From Enterobacter pseudoroggenkampii (lineage in GTDB: Bacteria > Pseudomonadota > Gammaproteobacteria > Enterobacterales > Enterobacteriaceae), in assembly GCF_026420145.1 (NCBI RefSeq), contig NZ_JAPMLV010000001.1:496001-560000 (forward strand): a stretch of DNA of 64,000 bases, read 5' to 3'. The notes below the pieces were generated by a model. The model ran no database searches and was not told where the DNA came from. It saw nothing but the letters and a program-made list of their open reading frames with translations. Positions 47,694 through 55,149 of this stretch are shown one piece after another; position 1 is the first letter of the stretch; every line of letters starts with the position of its first letter. A program made the position numbers and the translations under genes.

Positions 47694-50057
47694 CTACAGC
47701 ACCCACTCACTCCCTTCAACCCCGTTCACCCGCAGCGTACGTTTTTCCCCCGCCGGTAATGATACCTTCAGCGCCTTCCACGCCGGACGATAGTCGCCGC
47801 GCGCATTCACCTTCAGGTTGATACTTGCGCCGTCGCACACCATTTCCCATTCCACCCACAGCGCATTGCCGTTCTGGTATCCCCAGCTTTCGCCGTCGTC
47901 TTCAAACAGCATGCCCGAGGTTGTGCCGACGCCCTTCACAGGGAACAGCTTCAGTTCGCGGGCCGTATCTTTTTCGGCACTCACATGCGTGATGCGCTCG
48001 CTGAGCGGCAGACCGGCTCCGGCGCGCACCAGCAGCGGCAGTTTTTCCAGCGGCGCGTCGAGAACGATCGACTGGCCGCCCGCATACCACGCGTGGGTGT
48101 AAAAATCATACCAGCCGGTGTCGTTATCCGGCAGCCAGACGCGGCGCTCGCGCTGCCCGGCTTCGACCACGCTGGCGACCAGCAGGTCGCGGCCCAGCAG
48201 GAAGTCATCGCATTCTTCGAAGGTCTGCGCATCGTGCTCGTGGTCGAGGAAGGTCGGACGCAGCATCGGCTCGTCGTCGGCGTGCGCCTGCCATAGCAGG
48301 GTGTAGAGATACGGCAGCAGGCGGTAGCGCAGCTCAACCGCGCCGCGAATGGCTGGGGTGACGCCCGGGTACATCCACGGCTCGTTCACCGTGTGGTCAT
48401 CGTTCCACGAGTGAATGGTAAAGCGCGGATGCATCACGCCGTTCTGCACCCAGCGCACGAACAGCTCGGCGTCCGGCTTGTCGCCGGAGAAACCGCCCAC
48501 GTCATGGCCGACGTTGAACAGCCCCGACAGGCTCATGCCCAGCCCCATGCGGATGTTATAGCGCAGCGTGTCCCAGCTGGTGCGGTTGTCGCCGCTCCAG
48601 GTCTGAACGTAGCGCTGCATCCCGGCGCAGCCGGAGCGGGAGATCAGATACGGGCGTTTTTCCGGCGCAAAGCGCTGCTGCGCTTCCAGCGAGGCGCGCA
48701 TCATCAGCAGCGGCATCACCGGGCGAATGTGCTTGATGGCGATCTCCTTACCGAAGCCAAAGCAGCGGGCTTCCCCGTCCCACACTTCATATTCGTTGTT
48801 GTCGTTCCAGGTGGAGTCGATGCCCATCTCCAGCAGCTGCGTTGTGACGCCGTTCTGCCACCACTGCACCGTCTGCGGGTTGGTAAAGTCGAGGTGCGAG
48901 CCTTCGTCATCCCAGAAGCTGGAACGTTCGGGTGCATCGGTTTCTGAATCGCGAATGAACAGGCCGCTCTCCGCCACTTCGTTATAGCGAGGATGATCCT
49001 GCAGCAGGCACGGCTTGATGTTGGCGGCCAGCTTCAATCCCGCGTCGTGGAACGCCTGGCTCATTACCTTCGGCTGCGGCACCTTGTCGTAGTTCCAGTT
49101 GAAGACGTAGCGCTTGCCGTTGATGGAGGTATAGCCGGAGGAGAGCTGGAACGAGTCGCACGGAATGGCGTGCTCTTCGCACAGGCGGATGAAGTTCATC
49201 AGCTGGTTTTGCGCATCCGGCGCGTCGGTGTAGTGCATGGTCGAGCCGCTGTAGCCCAGGCTCCATTTCGGTCCGAACAGCGTTTTCCCGGTCAGACGCA
49301 CGAAGGCTTTGGTAACGTCCAGCACGCGTCTGCCGGTAAAGATGTAGTAGTCGATATCGCCCGCTTCCGCCTGCCAGCGGCGATAGGCGGTGTGGTAGTT
49401 GTCGATTTCGTTACCCAGATCCAGCCAACAGCTGCTCAGGTTGTCGTAGAACAGGCCGTAGCTGACGTCGTCGCGGCGGGCGATGGTGAACGGGATGTGC
49501 TTGTAGAGCGGGTCGGTGCTGGCCGCGTTGTACCCCATCGCGTCGAGGTTGCGCATCTCATAGCGTTTACCGTTGCGCTGCAGATCGCCCGCTTTCTCGC
49601 CCAGGCCGTAGAAACGCTCGTCCTTACGACGGCTGAGATAGTGCGCTACGCCGTCGCCGTGGGCGTTCAGCAGGTAGGCGCTGGTGGGGCGGTCATTGAC
49701 CAGCGGCAGCCATTCGCCCGCCTCATTGCGGTAGTGCCACTCCAGCCACAGCGGCTGGTGGACGGTCACGCGCAGCTGTTCGGTTGCCACGGTTAGCGTC
49801 TCACCCTGCTGAGTCAGGTTCCAGGCCGGGCAGGAGAAACCGCTTATGTCGTCACGACTGCGGCCTTCCCAGGGCACGTCTTTTTCCGGAGCGATACTCC
49901 AGGTGCGGTCCAGCGCCAGCTCGCCTTTGCGCTTAATCAGCACGCGGAAAAGGTTCTCTTCCAGCACATACAGGCACAGGCGGTGCTGGTTATCGACCAG
50001 CAGTTCCAGATGGTTTGCTGACTGAATATCAACGGTCCAGTTTTTCAGGGTTTTCAT
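47694..50057 (-). CDS. GH31 glycoside hydrolase (alpha-xylosidase/alpha-glucosidase-like)
   Basis: 787-aa family 31 retaining alpha-glycosidase. In the numbering from MKTLKNW, the nucleophile is D419 (STWNDNNEYE) and the acid/base is D490 (WSGDNRTSW); HSWNDDHTVNEPW is also family-typical. No signal peptide, so cytoplasmic, acting on an imported oligosaccharide or glycoside. E. coli YicI is related, but its N-terminus differs. The start at 50057 is preferred to the ATG at 50072; it lies 17 bp after the MFS gene, so the two are one operon. The exact substrate is open. Confidence 0.9.
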   Translation of the reverse strand: MKTLKNWTVDIQSANHLELLVDNQHRLCLYVLEENLFRVLIKRKGELALDRTWSIAPEKDVPWEGRSRDDISGFSCPAWNLTQQGETLTVATEQLRVTVHQPLWLEWHYRNEAGEWLPLVNDRPTSAYLLNAHGDGVAHYLSRRKDERFYGLGEKAGDLQRNGKRYEMRNLDAMGYNAASTDPLYKHIPFTIARRDDVSYGLFYDNLSSCWLDLGNEIDNYHTAYRRWQAEAGDIDYYIFTGRRVLDVTKAFVRLTGKTLFGPKWSLGYSGSTMHYTDAPDAQNQLMNFIRLCEEHAIPCDSFQLSSGYTSINGKRYVFNWNYDKVPQPKVMSQAFHDAGLKLAANIKPCLLQDHPRYNEVAESGLFIRDSETDAPERSSFWDDEGSHLDFTNPQTVQWWQNGVTTQLLEMGIDSTWNDNNEYEVWDGEARCFGFGKEIAIKHIRPVMPLLMMRASLEAQQRFAPEKRPYLISRSGCAGMQRYVQTWSGDNRTSWDTLRYNIRMGLGMSLSGLFNVGHDVGGFSGDKPDAELFVRWVQNGVMHPRFTIHSWNDDHTVNEPWMYPGVTPAIRGAVELRYRLLPYLYTLLWQAHADDEPMLRPTFLDHEHDAQTFEECDDFLLGRDLLVASVVEAGQRERRVWLPDNDTGWYDFYTHAWYAGGQSIVLDAPLEKLPLLVRAGAGLPLSERITHVSAEKDTARELKLFPVKGVGTTSGMLFEDDGESWGYQNGNALWVEWEMVCDGASINLKVNARGDYRPAWKALKVSLPAGEKRTLRVNGVEGSEWVL

Positions 50058-50074
50058 ATGCAATACATCCACTA

Positions 50075-51376
50075 TCAGGCGCGCTTGGCGCGACGTTCAG
50101 CAATAAATGCTACCAGGAAGACAGCGCCAATCAGGTCAAAGAAGCCCATGGCGATAAAGAGCGGGTTAAAGCCGATTTTGTCGGCGGTCACACCGATTAA
50201 CAGCGAGAACAGGAAACTGGCGATCCACGCCGCCGAGCCGCGCATGCCGTTGACGGTCGCCATCTGGCCTTTGTCGAAGGACTCCACGACCAGGGCGCTC
50301 AGCATGCAGGAGATGATCTGGTGCCCGAAGCCGCCGATGGAGATCAGCACGATGGTGATATACGGGTCGCGGGTAATGGCCACGATGGCCAGCGAGATCA
50401 TCAGGAACGCGCCGGTCACGGAGCTGGCGACGACCGAGTTAACGCGGGAGCAGCCGAACAGACGGGTGTACAGACGCGTCAGGTAGCCGCTCGCCACGCT
50501 GCCGAGGTCGGCGGCGAGGAACGGCAGCCAGGCAAACATCGCAATCTGCTTCAGGTCCATGCCGTGCTCTTTGGCAAGGTACAGCGGCACCCAGAAGCTC
50601 AGCACCGCCCAGGCGGGTTCCGCCATAAAGGCCGGGATGGCGATACCGTAGAAGCGTTTGTTTTTCGAGACGGTTTTCAGCGCGGTCAGGAAGGGCAGTT
50701 TGACGGCAGGTGGTTCGTTATCCTGCTTGATAAACGCCAGCTCGTCCTTGCTCAGGTTCGGGTGCTGCTCCGGGTTATGGTAGAACGCCCACCACAGGAT
50801 CACCCACAGCAGCGCCAGCACGCCGGTAAACATAAACGCCCCCTGCCAGCCAAACGAGGCGTGAGCAAAGTAGATGATTGGCGGAGCCAGCATCGCGCCG
50901 ATGGAGAAGCCCACGCCCGCCCAGCCGGCGGCAACGGGTCGTTCTGATTTCGGGAACCATTCACCGATGGTTTTGGCGTTAGCCGGGGTAGCGGCGGCCT
51001 CAGAGGCACCCATAAAGAAGCGCAAAATAGCCAGGTGCAGCCAGCTTCCGGCGCCCGCGTGGAAAATACACATCAGCGCCCAGATGCCGGCGCAGACCAT
51101 AAAGCCAATCTTCAGGCCGATCACGTCAATCAGCCAGCCGCAGAGGGGCTGGAAAATGGTGTAGGCGATCTGGAACGCGCCAACGATCCAGGAGTACTGC
51201 TCGGTGGTGATCCCGAGGCTCTCTTTCAGCTCGGGGGCAAGAATGCCTAACGAATTTCGGGTGATGTAGTTAACGGTGACGCCAAGTAAGAACAGCACCA
51301 GCACGTACCAGCGCAGGTTCTTGATGACGCGACGGGTTTTGCTTGTCGCAACGGTGTTATTGATGTCCTGACTCAT
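50075..51376 (-). CDS. MFS transporter, anion:cation symporter (ACS) family
   Basis: 433-aa, 12-helix major facilitator resembling hexuronate/galactonate-type ACS carriers. The motifs NYITRNSLGILAPELKESLGIT, FMGASEAAATPANAKTIGEWFP and SFWVPLYLAKEHGMD are visible. It probably imports the glycoside, or the acidic sugar conjugate, cleaved by the GH31 enzyme. The ATG at 51376 has GGAGAG eight bases upstream; a GTG at 51388 would be inferior. First gene of the two-gene operon, divergent from the LacI regulator. Confidence 0.92.
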   Translation of the reverse strand: MSQDINNTVATSKTRRVIKNLRWYVLVLFLLGVTVNYITRNSLGILAPELKESLGITTEQYSWIVGAFQIAYTIFQPLCGWLIDVIGLKIGFMVCAGIWALMCIFHAGAGSWLHLAILRFFMGASEAAATPANAKTIGEWFPKSERPVAAGWAGVGFSIGAMLAPPIIYFAHASFGWQGAFMFTGVLALLWVILWWAFYHNPEQHPNLSKDELAFIKQDNEPPAVKLPFLTALKTVSKNKRFYGIAIPAFMAEPAWAVLSFWVPLYLAKEHGMDLKQIAMFAWLPFLAADLGSVASGYLTRLYTRLFGCSRVNSVVASSVTGAFLMISLAIVAITRDPYITIVLISIGGFGHQIISCMLSALVVESFDKGQMATVNGMRGSAAWIASFLFSLLIGVTADKIGFNPLFIAMGFFDLIGAVFLVAFIAERRAKRA

Positions 51377-51464
51377 TTTACTCTCCACAAGACGGACGGT
51401 AAGGGGACGGAGGTTCAGGTGTCACACAGATTTTTATGCCTTTGATTTCTATCCGTTTAAACTG

Positions 51465-51516
51465 CTTAAGTTGGTATACAACTAGTATGGAAGTTGTGTG
51501 ACAAGTTCACCTTAAG
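51465..51516. promoter_or_regulatory. Candidate operator cluster for the LacI regulator
   Basis: Between the divergent MFS and lacI-type genes: GTTGGTATACAAC (51470-51482) and ACAACTAGTATGGAAGTTGT (51478-51497, arms ACAACT/AGTTGT), flanked by CTTAAG at 51465 and 51511. Overlapping dyads suggest operator sequence; the exact site is unresolved. The rest of 51377-51664 shows no gene. Confidence 0.5.
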
Positions 51517-51664
51517 GGAGAAAATGAGTGGGCAATAGTGGATTTTGTGCAAAATTTCTCATAACTGACTCAACCACTCTGGCATGATGGCATTTATGTC
51601 AGTTATTGCCTGACGGATACGCTATGAAAATTTTTTCATTTCGCAAAAGGAGCCAGATCACAAA

Positions 51665-52738
51665 ATGGACAAAAGGCTAAAAATCACCGAAATCGCCGCC
51701 CGTACGCAGCTCTCGATCAGCACCGTGTCTCGGGTGCTGGCGGGGAAAGCGAATACCAGCGAAAAAGCGCGCGCAAAGGTGCTGGCGTGCGCGCGGGAGC
51801 TGGGGGTGATGGAGGGCATGGCGGCGGGACGGCTGCTGCTCAATAGCCTGGTGGTTTTTGCCCCCCAGCGCGCCTTCGACGAGCGGTCCGACATCTTTTA
51901 CTACCGCGTGATCCAGAGCGTGAGTAAAGGCCTGGCATCCCACGATGTGCGCCTGCGCTACTGCGCGCTGGAAGAGAACGACAGCGATGCCCAGCTTTTT
52001 CTGGCGCGCATGAATGAGCCGGATACTCAGGCGGCAATCCTTCTCGGCATTGACGATCCCCATATTCACGATCTGGCGGTAGATGTGGGTAAACCCTGCA
52101 TGCTAATTAACTGCCGCGACCGGCACATGCGTCTGCCTGTCGTTGCGCCGGATCACCGCGCCATTGGCGAGCGGGCGGCGGAATACCTGTTCGAGATGGG
52201 ACACCGTGAGGTGATGAACGTGCTGTGCCTGCGTCGCTACACCATGGAGCTGCGCCTGTCCGGGATCCGCGACGCGTGGCAGTCCCACAACCTGACGTTC
52301 AGCGATAAACGCGATCTGCTGGTGGTGCCCAGCTTCAGCGCGCGCGAAACGGAACAGGCGGTCAGCAGCTGGCTCAGCGAAGTGCGGGGGAAAGATTTAC
52401 CTACCGCGTTTCTGGTCGGCGGCGACTTTATGGCGGCGGGCACCATCAGCGCATTACAAAACCACGGTCTGTGCGTGCCGCAGGACGTGTCGGTGATGAG
52501 CATCGACGGGTTTAACCTGGCGGCGATCCAGGATGTTCCATTAACGGCCGTGCACGTTCCCCGCGACGAACTGGGAACCGAAGCGGTACACATGCTCCAG
52601 CAGCGGCTGATGCGCCCGGACGCGCCGGTGGGGACGTTGCTGCTTAACGGCACGCTGACCGTGCGGGATTCGGTACGGCGGATACGTCAGGGGAAACGAC
52701 GCACCGCCGTGGAGCGGGAAGGGCTGTACGACAGTTAG
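51665..52738 (+). CDS. LacI-family transcriptional regulator
   Basis: 357-aa repressor with the LacI helix-turn-helix at residues 5-30 (KITEIAARTQLSISTVSRVLAGKANTSEKAR) and a hinge leading to a periplasmic-binding-protein-like effector domain (about 62-345). Divergent from the MFS-GH31 operon, which it probably controls in response to the transported sugar. The conserved effector-domain end (VSVMSIDGFNLAAIQDVPLTAVHVPRDELG) is intact. ATG 51665 follows AAAGGAG. Its 3' end overlaps ybiU by four bases in convergent orientation. Confidence 0.93.
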   Translation: MDKRLKITEIAARTQLSISTVSRVLAGKANTSEKARAKVLACARELGVMEGMAAGRLLLNSLVVFAPQRAFDERSDIFYYRVIQSVSKGLASHDVRLRYCALEENDSDAQLFLARMNEPDTQAAILLGIDDPHIHDLAVDVGKPCMLINCRDRHMRLPVVAPDHRAIGERAAEYLFEMGHREVMNVLCLRRYTMELRLSGIRDAWQSHNLTFSDKRDLLVVPSFSARETEQAVSSWLSEVRGKDLPTAFLVGGDFMAAGTISALQNHGLCVPQDVSVMSIDGFNLAAIQDVPLTAVHVPRDELGTEAVHMLQQRLMRPDAPVGTLLLNGTLTVRDSVRRIRQGKRRTAVEREGLYDS

Positions 52739-53991
52739 ACCATGCCCAGCGCGCGCTTGCCGTGGATGTTGAGATCGTTCACGGTAAAGCGGTCCTGCCA
52801 GCTCTTTTCATAATCCTCACGCGGGAAATCCCCCGGCGACGCGCCGGTCTCCAGCGCTTCCTTGACCTTTTTCGCGTAGGCGAGGTTTTTCTCGCACATC
52901 GGTGCGGCGGGGATGTACATCACGTTGCCCCAGCCCTGCTGATTGTCCACCGGCGCGACGGAGTGGATCACATCGCAGTGCCACCACACGGAATCGCCCG
53001 CGTCCAGTGCCGGAATGCTGGTCAGCGCCTCGATAAGCAGCGGGTGCCACTTCTCGGAAACCGGCAGCACGCGCCCCGGCGCCACGCCGCACAGCTCGTC
53101 TTCCGGCACGTCGTCCAGCAGCGGACGCAGCAGAATGTACGCCATCGCTTCCGGGATGGGCACCACGTGCAGCAGCCCCTGTCCGGGGATCATGTCCGAC
53201 AGCGCGGTCCAGCCCTGGAAGGTGCGGAATACCGAGCATTTGGTGGTGTTATCGACGGTATACTCTTCCACTTCGGTACGGTGCGCGGCGTTCCACGGAT
53301 CGTATTTCTCGACGTTGCCGTCAAACACGCGGGCAAAGACCTGCTGGTAAGCCGGCAGCAGCCAGCGCTCCAGCGCGCCGGAGTCGGTATGCGCGCCCAG
53401 TCCTTTCGAGGTGGTTCCCGGCGGACGGCGGCGGATACGGTCCGGATAAATCACGCTCACGTCCGGGTCAAACCACTGTTTGCCGTTGCTCTCGAATGTC
53501 CATAAACGGTTCAGGAACGACTGCACCTGCGCCATCTCTTCGCTCTGGCGCGCCTGCATCTGCGCCTGCGACCAGTAAATCGGGTAAATCTCCGGACGGG
53601 AAGCGGTCAGGGTGCCGAAGAAGTTATCGCCCGGCCCTTTGTACACCTCGTCAAACTTGTTCAGATCGAGGTAGTCGAGCATCGACTGATCCCACGCCAG
53701 CGCCTGCTCGCGCGGGAAATGACCTTTAATCACCGCGCAGCCGCGGCGCTTAACGGCTTCGCGCTGCGCGTCGGTAATGGTGCCGTTTTTTACATCCGCG
53801 AACGGGATCGCCGGCCAGACGGATTCGCCTTTGTTTTTAAGGGCGTTGATTTCCGCCACGCGGGTGGCAATTTTATCGCTGAGCTTGTTGAACACCGCCT
53901 GCACGTCGCCGATCTGCGCACGCAGCTCACGTTTCAACTGACGGATTGCCGCTTTGTGATCCGCCGGCAAAGTTTCACTGGTAAAGGTCAT
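52735..53991 (-). CDS. ybiU: DUF1479 protein YbiU (putative non-haem iron oxygenase fold)
   Basis: 418-aa cytoplasmic protein, orthologue of E. coli YbiU (421 aa). A facial-triad pattern is visible: H201-T-D203 (GLGAHTDSGALERW) and H343 (CDVIHSVAPV), as in 2-oxoglutarate/Fe(II) dioxygenases. Activity and substrate are not established. The start is ATG 53991 (MTFTSETLPADHKAAIRQ), matching the family start; a longer frame to 54033 covers the operator-like motif and is rejected. The shared palindrome (site A) lies 15-33 bp upstream of the start. Confidence 0.9.
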   Translation of the reverse strand: MTFTSETLPADHKAAIRQLKRELRAQIGDVQAVFNKLSDKIATRVAEINALKNKGESVWPAIPFADVKNGTITDAQREAVKRRGCAVIKGHFPREQALAWDQSMLDYLDLNKFDEVYKGPGDNFFGTLTASRPEIYPIYWSQAQMQARQSEEMAQVQSFLNRLWTFESNGKQWFDPDVSVIYPDRIRRRPPGTTSKGLGAHTDSGALERWLLPAYQQVFARVFDGNVEKYDPWNAAHRTEVEEYTVDNTTKCSVFRTFQGWTALSDMIPGQGLLHVVPIPEAMAYILLRPLLDDVPEDELCGVAPGRVLPVSEKWHPLLIEALTSIPALDAGDSVWWHCDVIHSVAPVDNQQGWGNVMYIPAAPMCEKNLAYAKKVKEALETGASPGDFPREDYEKSWQDRFTVNDLNIHGKRALGMV

Positions 53992-54005
53992 AACTGCCTC
54001 GCCTC

Positions 54006-54024
54006 TTTCATTCGAAAGTAAAAG
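54006..54024. promoter_or_regulatory. Shared operator-like motif, site A (ybiU)
   Basis: TTTCATTCGAAAGTAAAAG, identical over 19 bp to site B at 55024 and over 16 bp to site C at 58521. The dyad is CTTTC-ATTC-GAAAG. It lies between the probable ybiU promoter and the ybiU start, a repressor-like position. Confidence 0.75.
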
Positions 54025-54111
54025 TGTCTGCAAGTGATACTTTAAGTTAAAATTAAGTTAATGCAAGTTTAAAAACTTGACGCAAGCCACAGGACGGAAA
54101 AAGAGTGAGAG

Positions 54112-54130
54112 GCCGGAGCCAGGCTCCGGC
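54112..54130 (-). terminator. Probable terminator of ybiV
   Basis: GCCGGAG and CTCCGGC pair closely around CCAGG, 11 bp past the ybiV stop. On the minus strand a CTTTTTCC tract follows about ten bases later, so termination may be weak. Confidence 0.55.
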
Positions 54131-54140
54131 GAGGAGAGGA

Positions 54141-54956
54141 TCAGGCGTCGAACGGGGAGTGGTTGTCGAGCACGGCCTGAATGACGTTCAGCGCGCCCTG
54201 ATGGTTGTTGTCGTCGGTGCTGTAGCGGCTGATTTCTTTGATGCGTTCCGCCGCGTTGCCCATCGCAAAGGAATATTTCACCAGCTTCAGCATCTCGGCA
54301 TCGTTGCCGCTGTCGCCAATGGCCACGCACTCCTGCGGGGAGATTTTCCAGCGCTTCAGCAGACGGCTGATGCCGTTGGCTTTGTGCAGGCCGGGGATAA
54401 TCAAATCCACAAAACCAAAGCCGCTGGTGACGGGCTTCATGATGCCGTCCAGGGAGACGTGCAGCTTATCCACCAGATTAGGGATATCGCTGTCCGGCAG
54501 GTTCAGGGAGAACTTAAACAGCACGTCGTCAATTTCACGGTAATCGCTGATGCGCTTTAAGCGGTGGTAGTGCTTTGACATCAGCGCCACGAACGCTTCA
54601 GGGGCTTTGTCGCTCACGTATGCGCTCTCCAGCCCGCAGGCCACGAAGTTCAGCCCTTTATCTTTCAGCAGTTCGCCAATCACGATCTGCGATTCATGGC
54701 GGGTCAGCTCGCCGTGAAAAATTTGCTCCCCGCGATCGAACACCAGCGCGCCGTTTTCCGCCACGAAGGAGATCCTGTCTTTCAGCTCCGGAAAGAAGGA
54801 GATGAGCTGGTAATACTGATTGCCGCTGGCGACAACGAATTCAATGTCGCGGGCTTTAAGCTGCTCAAACTGTGCCTGGAAGCGGTCACGATCGTACTGC
54901 TTGGCATCATCAAGAAAAGTTCCGTCCATATCGGTGACGATAACTTTAACGGTCAT
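54141..54956 (-). CDS. ybiV: HAD-family sugar phosphatase YbiV
   Basis: 271-aa Cof-type HAD phosphatase; E. coli YbiV (SupH) hydrolyses sugar phosphates such as ribose-5-phosphate and fructose-1-phosphate in vitro. Nucleophile motif DMDGT (D9 and D11), the ASGNQYYQL motif II, the type IIB cap, and [10 protein letters not shown] with metal-binding Asp residues are present. Start ATG 54956 is chosen by the match to the E. coli length and start ([14 protein letters not shown]); an in-frame ATG at 54989 is rejected. Site B lies 68-86 bp upstream. Confidence 0.94.
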   Translation of the reverse strand: MTVKVIVTDMDGTFLDDAKQYDRDRFQAQFEQLKARDIEFVVASGNQYYQLISFFPELKDRISFVAENGALVFDRGEQIFHGELTRHESQIVIGELLKDKGLNFVACGLESAYVSDKAPEAFVALMSKHYHRLKRISDYREIDDVLFKFSLNLPDSDIPNLVDKLHVSLDGIMKPVTSGFGFVDLIIPGLHKANGISRLLKRWKISPQECVAIGDSGNDAEMLKLVKYSFAMGNAAERIKEISRYSTDDNNHQGALNVIQAVLDNHSPFDA

Positions 54957-55023
54957 ACTGTGCTCCTGGGTCACTGCGTTTTGAAACATTCTAATAACAA
55001 GGTGACGGGGAGCACAAATTTAA

Positions 55024-55042
55024 TTTCATTCGAAAGTAAAAG
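55024..55042. promoter_or_regulatory. Shared operator-like motif, site B (ybiV)
   Basis: TTTCATTCGAAAGTAAAAG, identical to site A and in the same orientation relative to its gene. It lies in the ybiV promoter region directly next to the terminator hairpin of ybiW. Confidence 0.72.
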
Positions 55043-55043
55043 C

Positions 55044-55069
55044 AAAACGGCAACCGAGGTTGCCGTTTT
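55044..55069 (-). terminator. Terminator of ybiW (same hairpin as at 30885)
   Basis: AAAACGGCAACC (55044-55055) pairs with GGTTGCCGTTTT (55058-55069). On the minus strand it ends in TTTTGCTTTTAC. It separates ybiYW from ybiV. Confidence 0.82.
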
Positions 55070-55080
55070 TAGTTTTTACT

Positions 55081-55118
55081 CCCTCTCCCCGTGGGAGAGG
55101 GACGGGGTGAGGGCATCA
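55081..55118. repeat. Dispersed palindromic repeat (CCCTCTCCC-type), copy 3
   Basis: CCCTCTCCCCGTGGGAGAGG followed by GACGGGGTGAGGGCATC. With the preceding hairpin it repeats the two-part arrangement found at 30885-30965. Confidence 0.82.
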
Positions 55119-55149
55119 GCGTGCGCATTTCCCCTTAGGGGATACACCG

